Source of the DNA: Psettodes erumei
Taxonomy: Eukaryota > Chordata > Actinopteri > Pleuronectiformes > Psettodidae
Direction of reading: 5' to 3'
Length of the DNA stretch: 64,000 bases
Assembly: GCA_016785225.1 (NCBI GenBank)
Contig: JAFBJZ010000647.1
Span: forward strand, 930,001 to 994,000
In this document: in pieces, positions 11,046 through 23,406 of the stretch
How the letters are laid out: the number at the start of each line of letters is the position of its first letter
How positions within the stretch are numbered: position 1 is the stretch's first letter
The notes under the pieces: generated by a model
Told to the model about the DNA's origin: nothing
The model's input: only the letters and a program-made list of their open reading frames with translations
The model's database searches: none
Program-made: the position numbers and the translations under genes

Positions 11046-11289
11046 GTAATGCTTTACAATAAATCTAATGAAACATCATGCCGTGTCTCGAGCTCTTCTG
11101 ACATTGTTTCATTTTTCTTATTTATTTTTTATTTTTATACTGACTGTTTCACGACATACGAACTGCCCAAGCAAGCCAAGCCATACAATATGATAGAAAA
11201 CAACTCCTTCATATCAGGTTGCTGGTGGACAACACTTTACCACTGCGACCTACAAACAACAGGGATCCACCATGGCTACCTGTTGTAGA
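11046..11289. other. No recognisable feature
   Basis: Short AT-rich stretch between the gypsy integrase scrap and the CR1-type LINE. No gene or repeat could be supported. Confidence 0.4.
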
Positions 11290-11399
11290 TTCACCTGGAC
11301 AATGGAAGAGATGGAGGAAGTGAGGGTCGCGGGCTGGGGTCCTGGTCAGGCTGAGAAAATGAGAAAACCAGTCTCCTCTCCTGAGTATTCTTCTGGCGA

Positions 11400-14210
11400 A
11401 TGTCCAGTCACTGCATAACAAGCTGGATGAACTCCTGTAATGTTTTGGTTTTCACAGAGACCTGGCATGACCCCTCGATCCTGGACTCTGCCATTGTCCC
11501 ACACGGACTTTCCATCTACCGCCAGGACCGGACAATAACATTGGAGAAGAGCAAGTGGGGAGGTGTCTGCTTCATGGTAAACAACCAGTGGTGCTCAGAT
11601 GTGGAGATTATTTCATCAGAATGTTCTCCTGACCTAGAGCACCTTGCGATCGGATGCCAGCCCTATTATCTGCCGAGGGAGTTTACATGCTGACACTAAC
11701 CAAGTGCTGGATGAGCAGGACAAGCTGAGTTATTGACAGGATGGAGACCTTATGGCCCGAGGCTGACTATATTGTGGCCGGGGACTTTAACAAAGCCAAC
11801 ATGAGGAAAGTCCTGCAGAGATACCACCAACACATCAGCTGTCCTACACGAGGAGGCAACACACTGGAACTTGTTTACTCTCCCTTCTGCAATGGATATA
11901 AGGCCCTCCCCCGACCTCCTTTTGGCAAATCAGATCATGCCTCCATCCTGCTTCTGCCTTCCTATAGGCAGAAACTCAAGCAGGACAGACCGATAACGTG
12001 GACCATTTGGCGCTGGTCCAACCAATCACACTCAGCTCTATGGCACTGCTTCAGCACAACGGAGTGGTGTGTGTTCCAGGATGACAATATAAACACACAC
12101 GGACATGGCTATTTGCTAGATCGGCAAATGCATCAACGGCGTAGTCCCGTGGATTACTGAACGGAAATTCCCAAATCAGAAGGCCTGGGTTAACGGAGAA
12201 GTCCGTGCCAAACTTAAAGTACGGACTGATGCCTACAACTCAGGTGATTTGGAGGAATACAGGAAGTCCAAGCACGCGCTCCGTTATTAGCAGTGCAAAG
12301 AGGCTGTGTTGCCTCTGCGGCATTTGTGTCATTTATCTTTGTTGTTTGCTTTGTAGTGGTTCATTTGTGCGTGTTCTGGTTGTGGATCGCAGTGGAAGAG
12401 TAAAACTGATTGAGAAGACTTAATTTTGAAGGTTGAGTTGCTAGCAACATCACTTCCTGGTGGATTACTTCCTGTTTACTTTCTGTTTTTTTTCCTGGGG
12501 AAAAAATGACATGCTGTTAATGCTTTGAGGCTTATCCACAGCCATCCTTTTGGAAGCATTGTTCAGGCAATGCCGTAAGTGCATATATTTCATGACGTAA
12601 ATGTTAAAGACCATAAATAGCATTGTTAAAAAGTTATACTCCATTTGTAATTTAGAAAGATAATTTTGTACATGTTTAAAAAGCATTCCCTTGATGGTTA
12701 TTACTGTTGCTCAAGGTACATATAAAGATGTTAATTGATATTTTGAGTGACTTTAAAATGCAATACTTATGTAAACAGAGACTTTGCATTTAGTACAAGA
12801 AATTTTGTATTTCTTTTAACTACAGTTTTCACCGCTTGTCAAGTGAAGATGCAGAGAATAAAAAGTCAACTCTATTCGGACTCCTTTGTTCATTGACAAA
12901 GACAAACACTAAACAAACACTAAAGAGGCAGTACAGAGGCAGTACAGAGACAGAGTGGAGTCCAACTTCCAGGGCTCCATCTCTAGAAGCATGTGGTCTT
13001 GACAATCACAGACTGTAAAAGGACAATGAACAGTGCTGGGGAGGTGTCTGCATCTCTCCCAGATGATCTGAACACTTTTTTTGCATGGATTCAGAGCCAC
13101 TCCCTGGCTGCGAAGGTACAGAAGGCCCAGGATCCCTGTCCACTGATTCTAACTCAGGCAAATGTGTGCAGATCTTTAAAAAAGGATTAATCCACACAAG
13201 GCTCCTGGACCTGATGGCATCCCTGGCCAAGCTCTCTGGGTGTGTGCGGATCAGCTGGCAGATGTGTTTACTGACATTTTCAACATGTCACTGCTTCGGT
13301 CTGTGGTCCCCACCTGTTTTAAGAAATCCACCATCGTCCCTGTCCCAAAGAAGTCCAACATCTCCTGCCTAAATGACTACCGTCCAGTAGCAGTCAACCC
13401 CATCATCATGAAGTACTTTGAGTGGCTAGTTGAATCATTCTTCCTGACTCACTGGACCCCCTGCAGTTTGCCTACAGGGCAAACAGGTCCACAGATGACA
13501 CCATCGCCTTCACCCTCCACACTGCCCTCTCCCAACTGGACCAGAGGAACACATATTTGAGAGTGCTGTTCATTGACTACAGCTCAGCATTTAACACCAT
13601 TGTGCCCTCCAAGCTTGTTGTGAAGCTCAGGGGCCTCATGCTCAACACCGCCCTCTGTGACTGGATCCTGAACTTTTTGACGGGCAGACCCCAGGCAGTG
13701 CGGATAGGCACCACCACATCCTCCACCCTGACTCTCAACACCGGCACCCCCAGGGCTGCGTGCTGAACCCTGTGCTGTACTCCCTGTTCACGCACGACTG
13801 GGTGGCCACACACAGCTCCAACCATTGTCAAGTCTGCCAATGACATGACCATCATCGGCCTGATCACCAACAGCGATGAGACGGTGTACAGACAGGAAGT
13901 CAGAGCCCTGACATCTTGGTGCCAGGACAACCTCCACCTCAACGTCGGAAAAACTAGGGAGCTGATTGTGGATTACAGGAAGCAACAGAGAGAAAGACAC
14001 GCCCCCACCAGCATCAACAGGACGATGGTGGAGAGAGTCAGCAGATTCAGGTTCCTCTGGTCCACATCAGTGAGGATCTGACCTGGACTCAACACACCGA
14101 CACCATCACAAGGACGGCACGACAGCGGTTCTTCTTCCTTCGCAGGCTCTGCCCTCAACCGTCAGACTTTAGACCAGCCTACCAACCAACTAACCAACTC
14201 ATCGTGTGGT
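11400..14210 (+). pseudogene. CR1-type endonuclease-reverse transcriptase remnant
   Basis: The endonuclease part (11400-12160) shows LVFTETWHDPSI, IVAGDFNKAN and FGKSDHASI, matching the catalytic E, GDFN and SDH motifs of APE-type endonucleases. After the insertion the RT resumes at about 12930, with PGPDGIPGQAL (another frame), STIVPVPKKSNISCLNDYRPVA (13320-13390) and LFIDYSSAFNTI (13560). A degraded region follows where the catalytic pair reads ANDMT instead of an aspartate pair. It ends in a C-terminal segment (WTQHTDTITRTARQRFFFLRRL). Several frame changes make it inactive. Confidence 0.75.
12305..12921. mobile_element. 617-bp insertion in the CR1-type LINE, 8-bp flanking repeat
   Basis: LINE coding similarity stops at 12304 and resumes at about 12922. 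AAAGAGGC occurs at 12297-12304 and again at 12922-12929, directly abutting the insert. The insert begins TGTGTTGCC and ends AAACAAACACT, so the ends form a weak inverted match (TGTGTT/AACACT). It contains TATAAAG near 12721 and AATAAA near 12857, which also suits a solo LTR, though LTR duplications are usually 4-6 bp. No coding content is seen. Confidence 0.5.
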
Positions 14211-14250
14211 GGGGCTACACACTGACCCAATCAGTATATGGACAATGTAG

Positions 14251-14883
14251 TGTGCCCCAGCTACCTCCACAGATGCTTGGAACACATCTGGTTCATCCTA
14301 CTCTTGTTCCCGCAGGATACTGCTGATAAATCTGGACACAGTTTTTTTGACAGATTAAATGTAGTGTTACCTACTATGGTTTATTGGTTTGAGCAAACAA
14401 AATGTTATTGTCATGTTTGTATAGCTGAAGTAAGTTCTAGTTATAATATAGATAGTCAAGATTAAGTTATGGCATTTAAATAATGTAAATGGAATGGCTA
14501 AAGTATATGTATAAGTCTCTATAAGTCAGAAGTCTCCATGGAGTGTATAGTAAGATGACAGAAATGATTTTGCGTCAGAGCATTAATGAAGTACTGTACT
14601 ATTGTTACAACTGCTCAGAGGTAGACTATTCTTATATCTAAACACTGTAGTGGTAATTAAAAGTGGAGTGTGATGAGGTCACATAGTATACAGTCGTGAT
14701 GTATTCGTATGGTAAAATCCATTGAAATGCACTTGAACCCACCTCTTTCTAACTTTCAAAAGAAAGCTATTGCCATTATTTGACATGTCAAAATTAGTGT
14801 TACCTTTAAGATTGTAATTATAAGTTGAATACTAGTATTTCATTCCAGCATTGTAATGTAAATTCATGCTAATGCTGAGGACA
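14251..14883. other. No recognisable feature
   Basis: AT-rich sequence after the LINE remnant. I see no gene, no clear repeat and no RNA structure that I can support. Confidence 0.4.
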
Positions 14884-15230
14884 TATATTTCATAGGGGAG
14901 GATTGTCAAACCTGAAAGGATATTTTATTTTGTAGTATCTTGTTAATATCATTTATTCACATTTGATTCACTATTATCAGTATTATTTAGTTACTTTGAT
15001 TTAGTATGTACATTATATATCTACCTGACAGCAGGGGGCAGAGTGAGGTTTCAAAGTACTGATAGCTAAGTAACCACAGAAGAAGAAGGTTTTTTTGAAG
15101 AAGAAAAAACTGAGCACTTATGCTGAGAAGTGAGAAGTGTTGCGTCGACAGCTTGTTGTTTTATGTTTTACCAGCCCTGTTGTGAACAATAAAAAGTTAA
15201 CTTATTGTACACTGTACTGTTGTACGTCAA
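14884..15230 (+). mobile_element. Possible LTR fragment
   Basis: A purine run (AGGGGAGGA at 14895-14903) is followed by sequence with a tandem AGAAG segment and a closing CCCTGTTGTGAACAATAAAAAG motif near 15174-15195. A polypurine tract, then a few hundred bases, then a polyadenylation signal would fit the 3' LTR of an otherwise lost retroelement. There is no second copy and no coding sequence, so this is tentative. Confidence 0.25.
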
Positions 15231-15234
15231 GTGG

Positions 15235-15515
15235 TGTAATAAATTGTCGGTCCAGAACTGGACCATGGAGCAACGGATAAAAGTTACCTGGTCTGATTAA
15301 CACATATCTCAAGCTAATCCAGCATCTGTGGGATGTGCTACTGGAAAAACAGGTCCAATCCATGGAGGCCCCAATTTTCAATTTACCGGACATTGAAGGA
15401 TCTGATGCTTAATGTCCTAGTCCCTGATACCTTAGAGGTCTTGTGGAATCCATGTCTCAGTGGGTCAGTGCTGTTTTGGCAGCAGGATGGGGACCTGCAT
15501 TCTGATATCCAAGTC
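15235..15515 (+). pseudogene. Tc1-like transposase fragment with internal deletion
   Basis: The start (GACCATGGAGCAACGG... CCTGGTCTGATTAACACAT) matches the region just before and at the second catalytic motif of a common fish Tc1 transposase (TWSDE). It then jumps to the end region containing GCATCTGTGGGATGTG (HLWDV, normally after the last catalytic residue), a Q-V-R-S-M-E-A-P segment and a C-terminal VLAARGGPT-like tail. About 400 bp of the usual middle is missing, and no inverted repeats remain. Confidence 0.65.
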
Positions 15516-17560
15516 ATAGCTAATTATGAAATACAAAGTGACATACTATTTGACATTCACTTGGGCTTCTAGAGATGACATTGTAGCCTGAACTAGCAAC
15601 TATTTAATAGCTCAAAATGTAATAGCCAACTATTGTTAGTGTTGACACCTCTTGCTAGTAATATGGAAATCAGTCGAATATATGCAACTTCTTAGTTCAG
15701 GTTTAATGTTGTCTTATTCTTGTGCTGTCTCAGTCTTATTAAAGAAAATACATTTTTCTCTAATATCATGATTACATGGGTAGTTATACAGGCTAATGGG
15801 CTTCAACAATAACTGCAAGAAATGCACAATGTTTACATGCACAGTTTAGTTGATCTGTGGTTGTTGCTCAACCTTTTGATTTAATTGGACTACCGTTTTT
15901 GCATACATACACATCAGTAAATCCAGTTATTTGTGGAAGTATGCCCCATTGAAATTTTACATCACAGACCATACAACTGACAAACCAGGTGCTACTAGTA
16001 AACTGTTAGCATGACAAGCAGTAAAAACATGGAGGACTTTACAGGTCTGTACATGTTGTACGTGCTGTATGTTGTACTTTGTATTTAGATTTACGCTATT
16101 CCTTGTACTTTTGGTGTTATCCAGTGGCAGAGGGCACCGCCATTACTGCTGTTCAGCTTGACTAAGGTGTTTACATGCATTTTAAAAGTCTGGTTTTATC
16201 TTAGCTAATGCCAAGAGTTGGATTAATAAAGTGTCATGAAAACATACCATTGATTTGTTTTAAATACATTTGAATATGATTTAGCAGTGTCACAAAAATA
16301 GTCATTCCAGGAATATATTTATATATTTATATTTATCTGCAAAAAATGGCTTCTATGAATTTGGGCCCTTGTCCCTCTAATATTCTCTGCATATCCCTTG
16401 GTGTCAGTCAACAGAAAATTTAATAAATGCTTCATCTGACATTTAATTTGTTATTTGATTTGATCTTGTGTTTTCTCCTTTTGTCTGCTACAAGTAAGGT
16501 AAAGCAAGTTGTCATCTTACAAAGCTCGGAGGAGTAACATCGTCGGTGGAAATATAACTAACAAGGAAGAACAGCACCATTCAGTGGCCATGATCATACA
16601 ATGGAAGTTACATTCACCTTTTTTACAGTGACTTGCGAAACAAGACTCAGACAGACCATATACAGTCCCACACTTCTCCATTATAATTGGTACACCAACG
16701 ATACTGGCTCACCACACACTCATAACAATTTAGATACTTATTAGGAACATCACTGACATGCTATATCGGAACAAATATGTTAATACAAATACAAAATAGC
16801 TTTTTGGACAGTCCAAATGAACCTAGGCTAAGGCTGCATGATATTAGGAAAACATGCAATATTCAGTAATGTTATTCAGTGTTGCAATAGCAATATGACT
16901 CGCAATAAATCAACAAATACTTAAGTGGACAATGTTTATGTCTTTCTGCTTTGGATTTGCTGCTAACATAGACCCCATACAGTGAGTCGACTATGCAAAC
17001 ACTGAAAAGAGATGAAATGCAATATTTCAATGACATTGTTTTATTGAAAAATGGCGGGGGGCAGCAATTAGATGTTGAGTTCTTGTACCAGTTGCATGGA
17101 CGACATAGTTGCCTAGTGATTTCTTTCCCTACTTCACAGTGGCAAAGGGGGGATCCATGCTCTAGGCCTCTGGGTCAATGGGGCCTCTCTCCTAGAACAG
17201 AGAGAAGGCTACATCAGGAAAACATTTTGCACTACATGTTCAGTTATATGTCATGTTCCATTCAAGATCATGCAATATCTGCTACCCTACACTAACACTT
17301 TACTCAAATTCATCATTCGTGTATGCTCCACTATAACCTCTCCTCTCCCTTCTCTCCCATCTTCCGTATCCTCTCTTCTCACAATTGAAACAAAAATTAT
17401 GTGACAATAGGTGTCAAAATAGGCATATTATCTTCTTTTAGTAGTACCTCATTATCCGCTGTCATGTGAACAAATAATTCTAAAATAATAATACCACACT
17501 ACAGACTACTGTGACAGTGACATGCACATCAGTTTATTTCCCCAATCATTTAAGCACTTA
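15516..17560. other. No recognisable feature
   Basis: About 2 kb of AT-rich DNA. Open frames such as 16993-17295 have no motif I recognise. No repeat boundaries or RNA genes were seen. Confidence 0.4.
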
Positions 17561-17564
17561 TCGT

Positions 17565-17840
17565 TGGCCAGATGCATCCTGTTTCTTAAACATTGTAGTA
17601 ATGTATCCACTTGTATGTGTCCTTCACAACGTTGGTACCATTGTCCGTGGTGATAGACATTTCCTGTTCTTCATGCAAATCTGAGGTGGCTAACACCTAA
17701 CATAATCCAAGAGCTATATTTTCATCGGTGTGTGATTCTGGGAAATACACTGTCTGTTGACTGTGACTCACATTTTCCTCTCTCCCATCACACCACTCAC
17801 TACGCTCTACCGCTTTACCACCTCAGGCACTTGCATCTAC
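17565..17840 (-). pseudogene. hAT (ZBED-like) transposase fragment
   Basis: Read on the minus strand, 17805-17600 gives QQTVYFPESHTDENIALGL, then LHEEQEMSITTDNGTNVVK, then a degraded LQCLRNRMHLA. The order of a FP-x-SHT segment, ITTDNGTN and a CFGHRLHLA-like block is characteristic of hAT transposases of the ZBED-related type. Frames break between blocks. The zinc finger and dimerisation domain were not found nearby, so this is an isolated fragment. Confidence 0.55.
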
Positions 17841-20105
17841 ATGGGGAATTGGCATCTTGGGCAGTAGGGCTCCATCCAATTGGTCAAATTTATTGACATG
17901 CAGAGTCTGTATGCATAGTACATGGAAATACAGTATTTATTGCAGTTTAAGCAGTCTTTCATGATATGTATATCATGCATGTTGCTATAATGATGAAGGT
18001 CAATTTTAGATACAGTACATTATACGTAACTACTTCACCAAACTCACCTCTTTTACCTCTTTCTTGAAATACATAAGCCTCATGTGACATGGATGGTCTA
18101 CTCTGTTGTTCCAGTCTGCAATGACTGCAGAACAGAATCCGATAGCATTACAGGATACATAAATACTTCATCAACCAGCTTTCCAAACTCCACCACTGCT
18201 ACACAAAGGACACCAACAAATCTTTTCATAAAATAAAAAAAAATCTTCAAGTCCCAACTTACTTTCCCTTTTTTAAAAAGATGTAGATTCATACTATACA
18301 ACGAGAAATACATCATATGGCCTTGCAGCCATTCAACATATTTTTGGTAAATAAGCGGACTCATCCAGACCACACAGTGAAATTTTACAGTTTCTCCACA
18401 TCATACTCATCAGGTATAAATTTCAATTCAATAGTAATCACTATCTCCATTTTTGTGGATGTGCTATAGGCTGGAAATATTCACTGTCACATGCTGATAT
18501 CTATGTGACCCACAAGTACCTATCAAACCACTTCTCTATTTCTGCTACTTGGACTAAATTTTCAGCCTCTGGGACACCACAGAACAAGAGTTTCTCACTC
18601 ACCCCAAAATTAAACTCTTAATTTACAACCATTAACACTTGAGTTGAGGAACTTGAGTTCCTGGACACACGGGTCATCTTCTGTGACTTCCAGCGACTAG
18701 AAAAAATAGTGGCAACAGAAGTGTATTGTTAAGGCACAGAAAGACACACACTACATACATAAATCCAGCAATCACCCTACACAATACAAGCCAAATTAAA
18801 TCTCAGCTCACTTCCACAGGATCTGCACCTCCAGAAGTATGTGGAGGAGGCCACCTTGCAATCTTTTTGGTGTGTTGAGGCTAAGGGGTTATTCAAAGTG
18901 GTGGCTTAGAAGTATAAAAGCAGAAGTCAGCAGCACCTTTAATGGAAACAAAGTTGTCCTCTAGCTTGTCCCTCAACCCCATGGTTAAAACCTACTATCA
19001 GTATTTAAAACCATTTTGTAAAGTCTTCAGGATTTATTGGTACATATAGCTCTCAGTAGAGACACCAAAAAAGGAACTCTTCAAGACTCAGAACTTGGTT
19101 TCATTCATCTCTGCCAGGTGTTTTATCCCTATTCTAAAATGATTTTAACCTGTGGCAGCCTTTAACCCCACAACAAAAAAACTAATCTATGCAATCAGGT
19201 ACAAGGCCTATATATGGCAGAGACAAGGAATGTACTGAACATAAGAATCAAACAATATATATACAAAATGAACAGTTGTAATGGCAAAACTGTCCTATAT
19301 GCACATTTGAAACTCAATAGCCCACATGACTTGCACATTTTGGGCCTGAAGAGTAACAGGGACTGGACCATAAAACAGCGATGAGCAGCAAAGAGGACAT
19401 TGATCTATTTATAAAAAAACAAAACAAAACATAGATCCAAATGGATAAAATGAAATCAACTGAAAAGGAAAAATTAAAATAAAAATTAAATAAAAAAATA
19501 CAAAAACAGATCCCTTCCATTTAAATATATAGATAATATTTTTTTTTATTTAGTACTCCTAACCCCTTGTGCTCCCAGGTCTTATAATATCTCACTGTGG
19601 GGTTTTTTTGACACATATTGATTTGCCATATAATTTTTGAAAGGCAAGCTTTAGTTCAGAATTCACTATATGGAGCATTACTGTTCCATATACTACTCCA
19701 AGGATGTGAAGAAAAATATAAAACTGAACTGAACAAAAAATGGTATAGACCATTTACATAATGAACCACAGATCAATAATCACCAATTCTCACTTTAAGT
19801 TAGATAAATAAGAAATAAAAATAGATATAAAGAACTAAGGAAATATACAATTATTTAAGAAAATAAAAACATTTTGTAAACATCCTGTAACACTGAAATT
19901 AGGATAATTTTCCTACCTGTAGAATTATTCTCAAAAAAGTGATAATATGACAAAAAAGAAATAAAAATTTTGTATCTGAGTATTGTACATTTAACTAAAA
20001 GCTTTATTTGCTGCACATTCAGGCTTTTGGCTGCCTCTGCTGGATAAAGGGCAGAACAAATAAGAACAATAATAAGAACTAATAAAATAAACAATAAAAT
20101 CATGC
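17841..20105. other. No recognisable feature
   Basis: AT-rich sequence with A-rich runs around 19430-19510. Part of it (about 19500-20110) may be 3'-terminal L1 sequence continuing from the fragment at 20110, but I could not confirm this. No gene or RNA could be supported. Confidence 0.35.
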
Positions 20106-20109
20106 CTTA

Positions 20110-20455
20110 CATAAGCCTAAAATGTGTGCTTTAACCTCTAGAAATTTTTGGTCAACTACATTGCCCCCCTCAAAGTATACTTAATTTTCTCCAGGTTTAA
20201 GAAGAGCATGAGGTCTTTGAGCCATAGAAATGCTTTGGGGGCAAATGGTGACTTCCTCACCAATAGTATTGTATGTGCCCAAAAATAATCCAAAAATGGC
20301 TATATCTGCACATGGTCTTAATACATTGTTTAATGCCTGAGAAAGGTTTTTGAAAATAGCTGTCCAATAGCCTTGAAGCCAAGAAAAAGACCAAAACACG
20401 TGTGTCATGTTTGCTGGTGACATGTGACACTTAGTATCCTCCTCCACCCCCTCAA
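20110..20455 (-). mobile_element. L1 ORF2 C-terminal fragment, antisense
   Basis: The minus-strand frame reads KCHMSPANMTHVFWSFSWLQ, GYWTAIFKNLSQALN and ADIAIFGLF. This is the cysteine/histidine-containing C-terminal segment of L1 ORF2, with the last expected cysteine replaced (WSF instead of WSC). It continues weakly toward 20110 (WLKDLMLFLNLEKI in another frame). It ends abruptly at about 20455 where BEL/Pao leader sequence begins. Confidence 0.65.
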
Positions 20456-20497
20456 GTAGCTGAAGCCCAAGACAGAGGCACGGAGAGGGCAGTCGAG

Positions 20498-22407
20498 ATG
20501 GACCCTCTTGCTCTCTACTCACCCACACAGCAGTGTGATTACACCGGTGCCGCCCTAAGAAGTCCAAGCCGGCCTGAGCTACTCAGACCACTGTACCAGA
20601 GCACTCCAGCAGACACTGCTGCATCTGCAATACTGGATGCGCTCAGACAGCTCCAAGAGGATAATCAGAAGCTACATCACACAGTCATTCAGATGCAAAG
20701 GCAAATAAACACACAGAGCTTCAGAACCCCATATGATGCCTCCTCCTCCTCCCCCACCTGCTGTGGACCACTATGCTCCCCCTCAACCACACGATACGCT
20801 GCCTCCTCCTCCTCTCCCACCTGCTATGGACCACTCTGCTCGCCCTCAACCACCATTAAGAGATATAAGCTTAACGTTGCCACCTCCACCATTACAGGCG
20901 CAGTACTCAGGTGCACAAGATGGCGTGTTTAAAGAGGAGAAGACAGGTGCCTTTCTTACCATCATCACAGCCTCTTGCTGGGCCATATGGTGCTATGAAA
21001 GAGGAGCCATACTTTCCACCCCTGCCACCACTGCCAGTTGTTGGGCCTGCTCAGCCCACTCACCCCTCAAAGAACTACAGTCATGTGGTAGATGAGCTCA
21101 CAGAGCGCATGCAGAGGATGGGAATGCCACCACAGCGCCGACAACCTGTCATACCATAGTACTGTGAACCTGACTCAGGTTCTGAATGGGATTCAGTCAG
21201 CAATGCGCCGTCATACAGAGGACAGCCCATGCCTCGTTCGGTTAAAGCCCAGCACCCTAGAGATTACCAGCAAGAGCGGGTGTACCGTCAACCAAAGCCC
21301 AAGATCCCCCATTTCACAAAACCTGACCCCAGAGAGTTCAATAGGCTCAAGACGGCGCTGGATAACCTATTGCTTGATGATGCAACAGAGCGGTTTAAAT
21401 ATCAAATATTGGTGGATCATTTCAAATTTGAAGAAGCTCTGTTAATTGCAGATTCCTATACCAACTCCAAGAAGCCATATTCAGACACTATGGCATCCCT
21501 CACTGACCACTATGGACAGCCTCACCAATTAGCCCTGCGACATATCGCTGAAATGAGGGATGCTCCCAATGACCGTGCTAATGACACTGGTGCGTTCAAG
21601 AGGTTTGCACTTTGCGTCCGAGCTTTACATGGGATGCTTCACCAACTAGGTGACAGTGGTCATATCGAGATGCAATGTGGGTCTCACGTGACAAGATTGC
21701 TGCTGAAGCTGCCACAAGATCTGAGAGCACAGTTTAAGCGTTACCTGTACCCTAAGAACATCCGCATCCCCACCCTGCGCCATTTCGCTGAGTGGTTAGA
21801 TTTCAAGCTGAAAATGCAGGAGACTGTGTTCCAGACACTCAGCGTGATTGGGGCTGCTGACGACTCCAAGAAGGAGAAGCGCAGGGAGCCAAAGTCCAAC
21901 CGTGCCACCAGTGTTCTCCATGGGGCCGAACAGCAAGTCAGCACAGCTGTGAATGAGAAACCACTGGCACCCAGCAGCAAGCAAGGTGAGAGACAGGCCT
22001 ACTGCCCTTACTGTTCCAATGATCAACATTACCTGGGTCAGTGCGCCAACTTCAGCCAGCTGACCACTGAACAGAAGAGCAGTTGGATAAAGGCAAACAA
22101 GAAGTGCTGGCGATGTGGGCGTGCCCACCAGGCCTCTCAGTGTCGCCTCAAGACCACCTGCAAGAAGTGTAAAGGGAGGCATCTGGAGGCTCTCCATGAT
22201 GTCAACACCAGGTCACCCTCTGATGAGAGCACCAGTGCAGTCAGTAAACCAAGTGATGTGTTCTACCTCAATCGACGGTCAGGTGGCAGTCCAGTGATGC
22301 TGAAGGTGAGCAATGTAATCCTGCGCAGTGGAACGGAAAGTATGGAGGCATACGCAATATTGGACGATGGCTCTGAGCGCACGATTCTACTCGCTACAGC
22401 TGCATGA
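20498..22407 (+). pseudogene. BEL/Pao gag with zinc knuckles, start of protease
   Basis: The start at 20498 (MDPLALYSP) opens a segment with a coiled-coil stretch (LDALRQLQEDNQKLHHTVIQ), then proline-rich repeats (PPPPPPAVDHYAPPQP) broken by frameshifts before 21229. From 21229 one open frame of 392 residues covers the capsid-like region (FTKPDPREFNRLK, LLLKLPQDLRAQF). It continues through a YCSNDQHYLGQC knuckle and CWRCGRAHQASQC, CKKCKGRHLEALH knuckles into the protease motif AILDDGSERT. Gag packages element RNA. The frame ends at an in-frame TGA. Confidence 0.8.
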
Positions 22408-22797
22408 ATGCTGAAGCTGCATGGCACACCAGAAGGCCTTGCCCTGAGAACAGTGCGTGAGGAGGTGAAAGTCATACAGGGTCATTCAGTATCATTATCC
22501 ATATCCCCTGTCTGCCAGCCGAACAAGGTATTCCAGATACGTGGAGCCTTCACAGCAGAGCCATTAGGCCTAGCAGAGCATACTTACCCTGTGAAGGTGC
22601 TGCAGCAGAAGTACAAACACCTTAAAGGGCTGCCTCTCAGAGACCTCATCCATGTCCACCCGGTCATCCTGATTGGTTCAGACTACCCAGAGTTGATCAC
22701 ACCCATTGAGCCGGTGCGACTAGGTCCCCCTGGTGGACCAGCTGCAGTGAAGACCAAGCTTGGATGGACACTGCAGGGGCCAACCAAGTTAGTGTAG
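22408..22797 (+). pseudogene. BEL/Pao aspartic protease region, continuation
   Basis: This is in the same frame as gag after one stop at 22405-22407. It holds the typical BEL post-catalytic segment: LHGTPEGLALRTVREE, VFQIRGAFTAEPLGLAEHTYPV, and the IGSDYPELITP motif followed by GGPAAVKTKLGWTLQGP, which links protease to RT in BEL elements. It ends in another in-frame stop at 22795. Confidence 0.75.
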
Positions 22798-23406
22798 CAG
22801 CAGCTCCAGTCAAGCCAGTGTTTGCATGTGTCCACCTTTAAACCCTCCGCTGAGCTGTTCCAGCATGTTGAAAGGCTTTGGCAATTAGATGTACTACCGT
22901 ACTGGAGTGAGAAGCTTGTGACTCGGTCACGCCAAGATAAGGAGGCCATTGCCCTACTGGAGCAAAAAACTGTGCAAGTGGAGGTGGAGGAGACACAGCG
23001 GTATGCCACACCGCTGCTGAGAGTCGAGAATATGCCCAAGCTGTAAGCTCATAAGGAGGCAGTACTCCCCCTACTGCGCAACACTGAGCGCCACTTGGCA
23101 AAGGACCCAGAGCGGGCAACTGCCTATCGTGAGGAGATGTCATTCCTCACTACACGTTCCAGAGTGGCTCCTAAGAAGCAGCAGTCCATGTCACGCTTGG
23201 AACTTTGTGCAGCACTAACAGGATCCCAGGTAGCTGTTCTACTCCGAAAGGAACTCACCTTGCCTCTCCATGATGTCAACCTCTGGTCAGACTCCACAAC
23301 TGTCCTGACCTGGATCCAGTCGGGGTCATGCAGATTTAAAGTTTTCGTTGGCACAAGAGTGGCTGAGACAACCCTGCAGATGACATCACTCGTGGCAAGA
23401 CCTTGA
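22798..23406 (+). pseudogene. BEL/Pao RT entry fused to RNase H by internal deletion
   Basis: The N-terminal RT lead-in (FQHVERLWQLDVLPY, the SRQDKEAIALLEQ segment, RYATPLL) runs to RNTERHLAKDPERATAYREEM at about 23139. The next residues (SFLTTRSRVAPKKQQSMSRLELCAALTGSQ) already belong to the RNase H-like domain. It continues with LWSDSTTVLTWIQSGSCRFKVFVGTRVAE. The whole RT catalytic core, including its aspartate pair, is absent. The junction keeps the frame, so the deletion could be old or could predate dispersal of this copy. Confidence 0.75.

Larger units (their letters stand above)
11290..14250 (+). mobile_element. CR1/L2/Rex1-group LINE remnant, sense, interrupted
   Basis: Endonuclease and reverse-transcriptase pieces follow in order on the plus strand, broken by frameshifts and by an insertion of about 617 bp at 12305-12921. 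The 3' end is not sharp. The motifs (FIDYSSAFNTIVPSKL and the downstream LTGRPQAVRIG) are those of the CR1/L2/Rex1 group rather than L1 or RTE. I could not choose between these three families by eye. Confidence 0.75.

Noticed and set aside
18098..18373. 91-codon minus-strand frame as part of the hAT transposase
   Set aside because: Its translation shows no hAT block and its order relative to the ITTDNGTN block could not be established.
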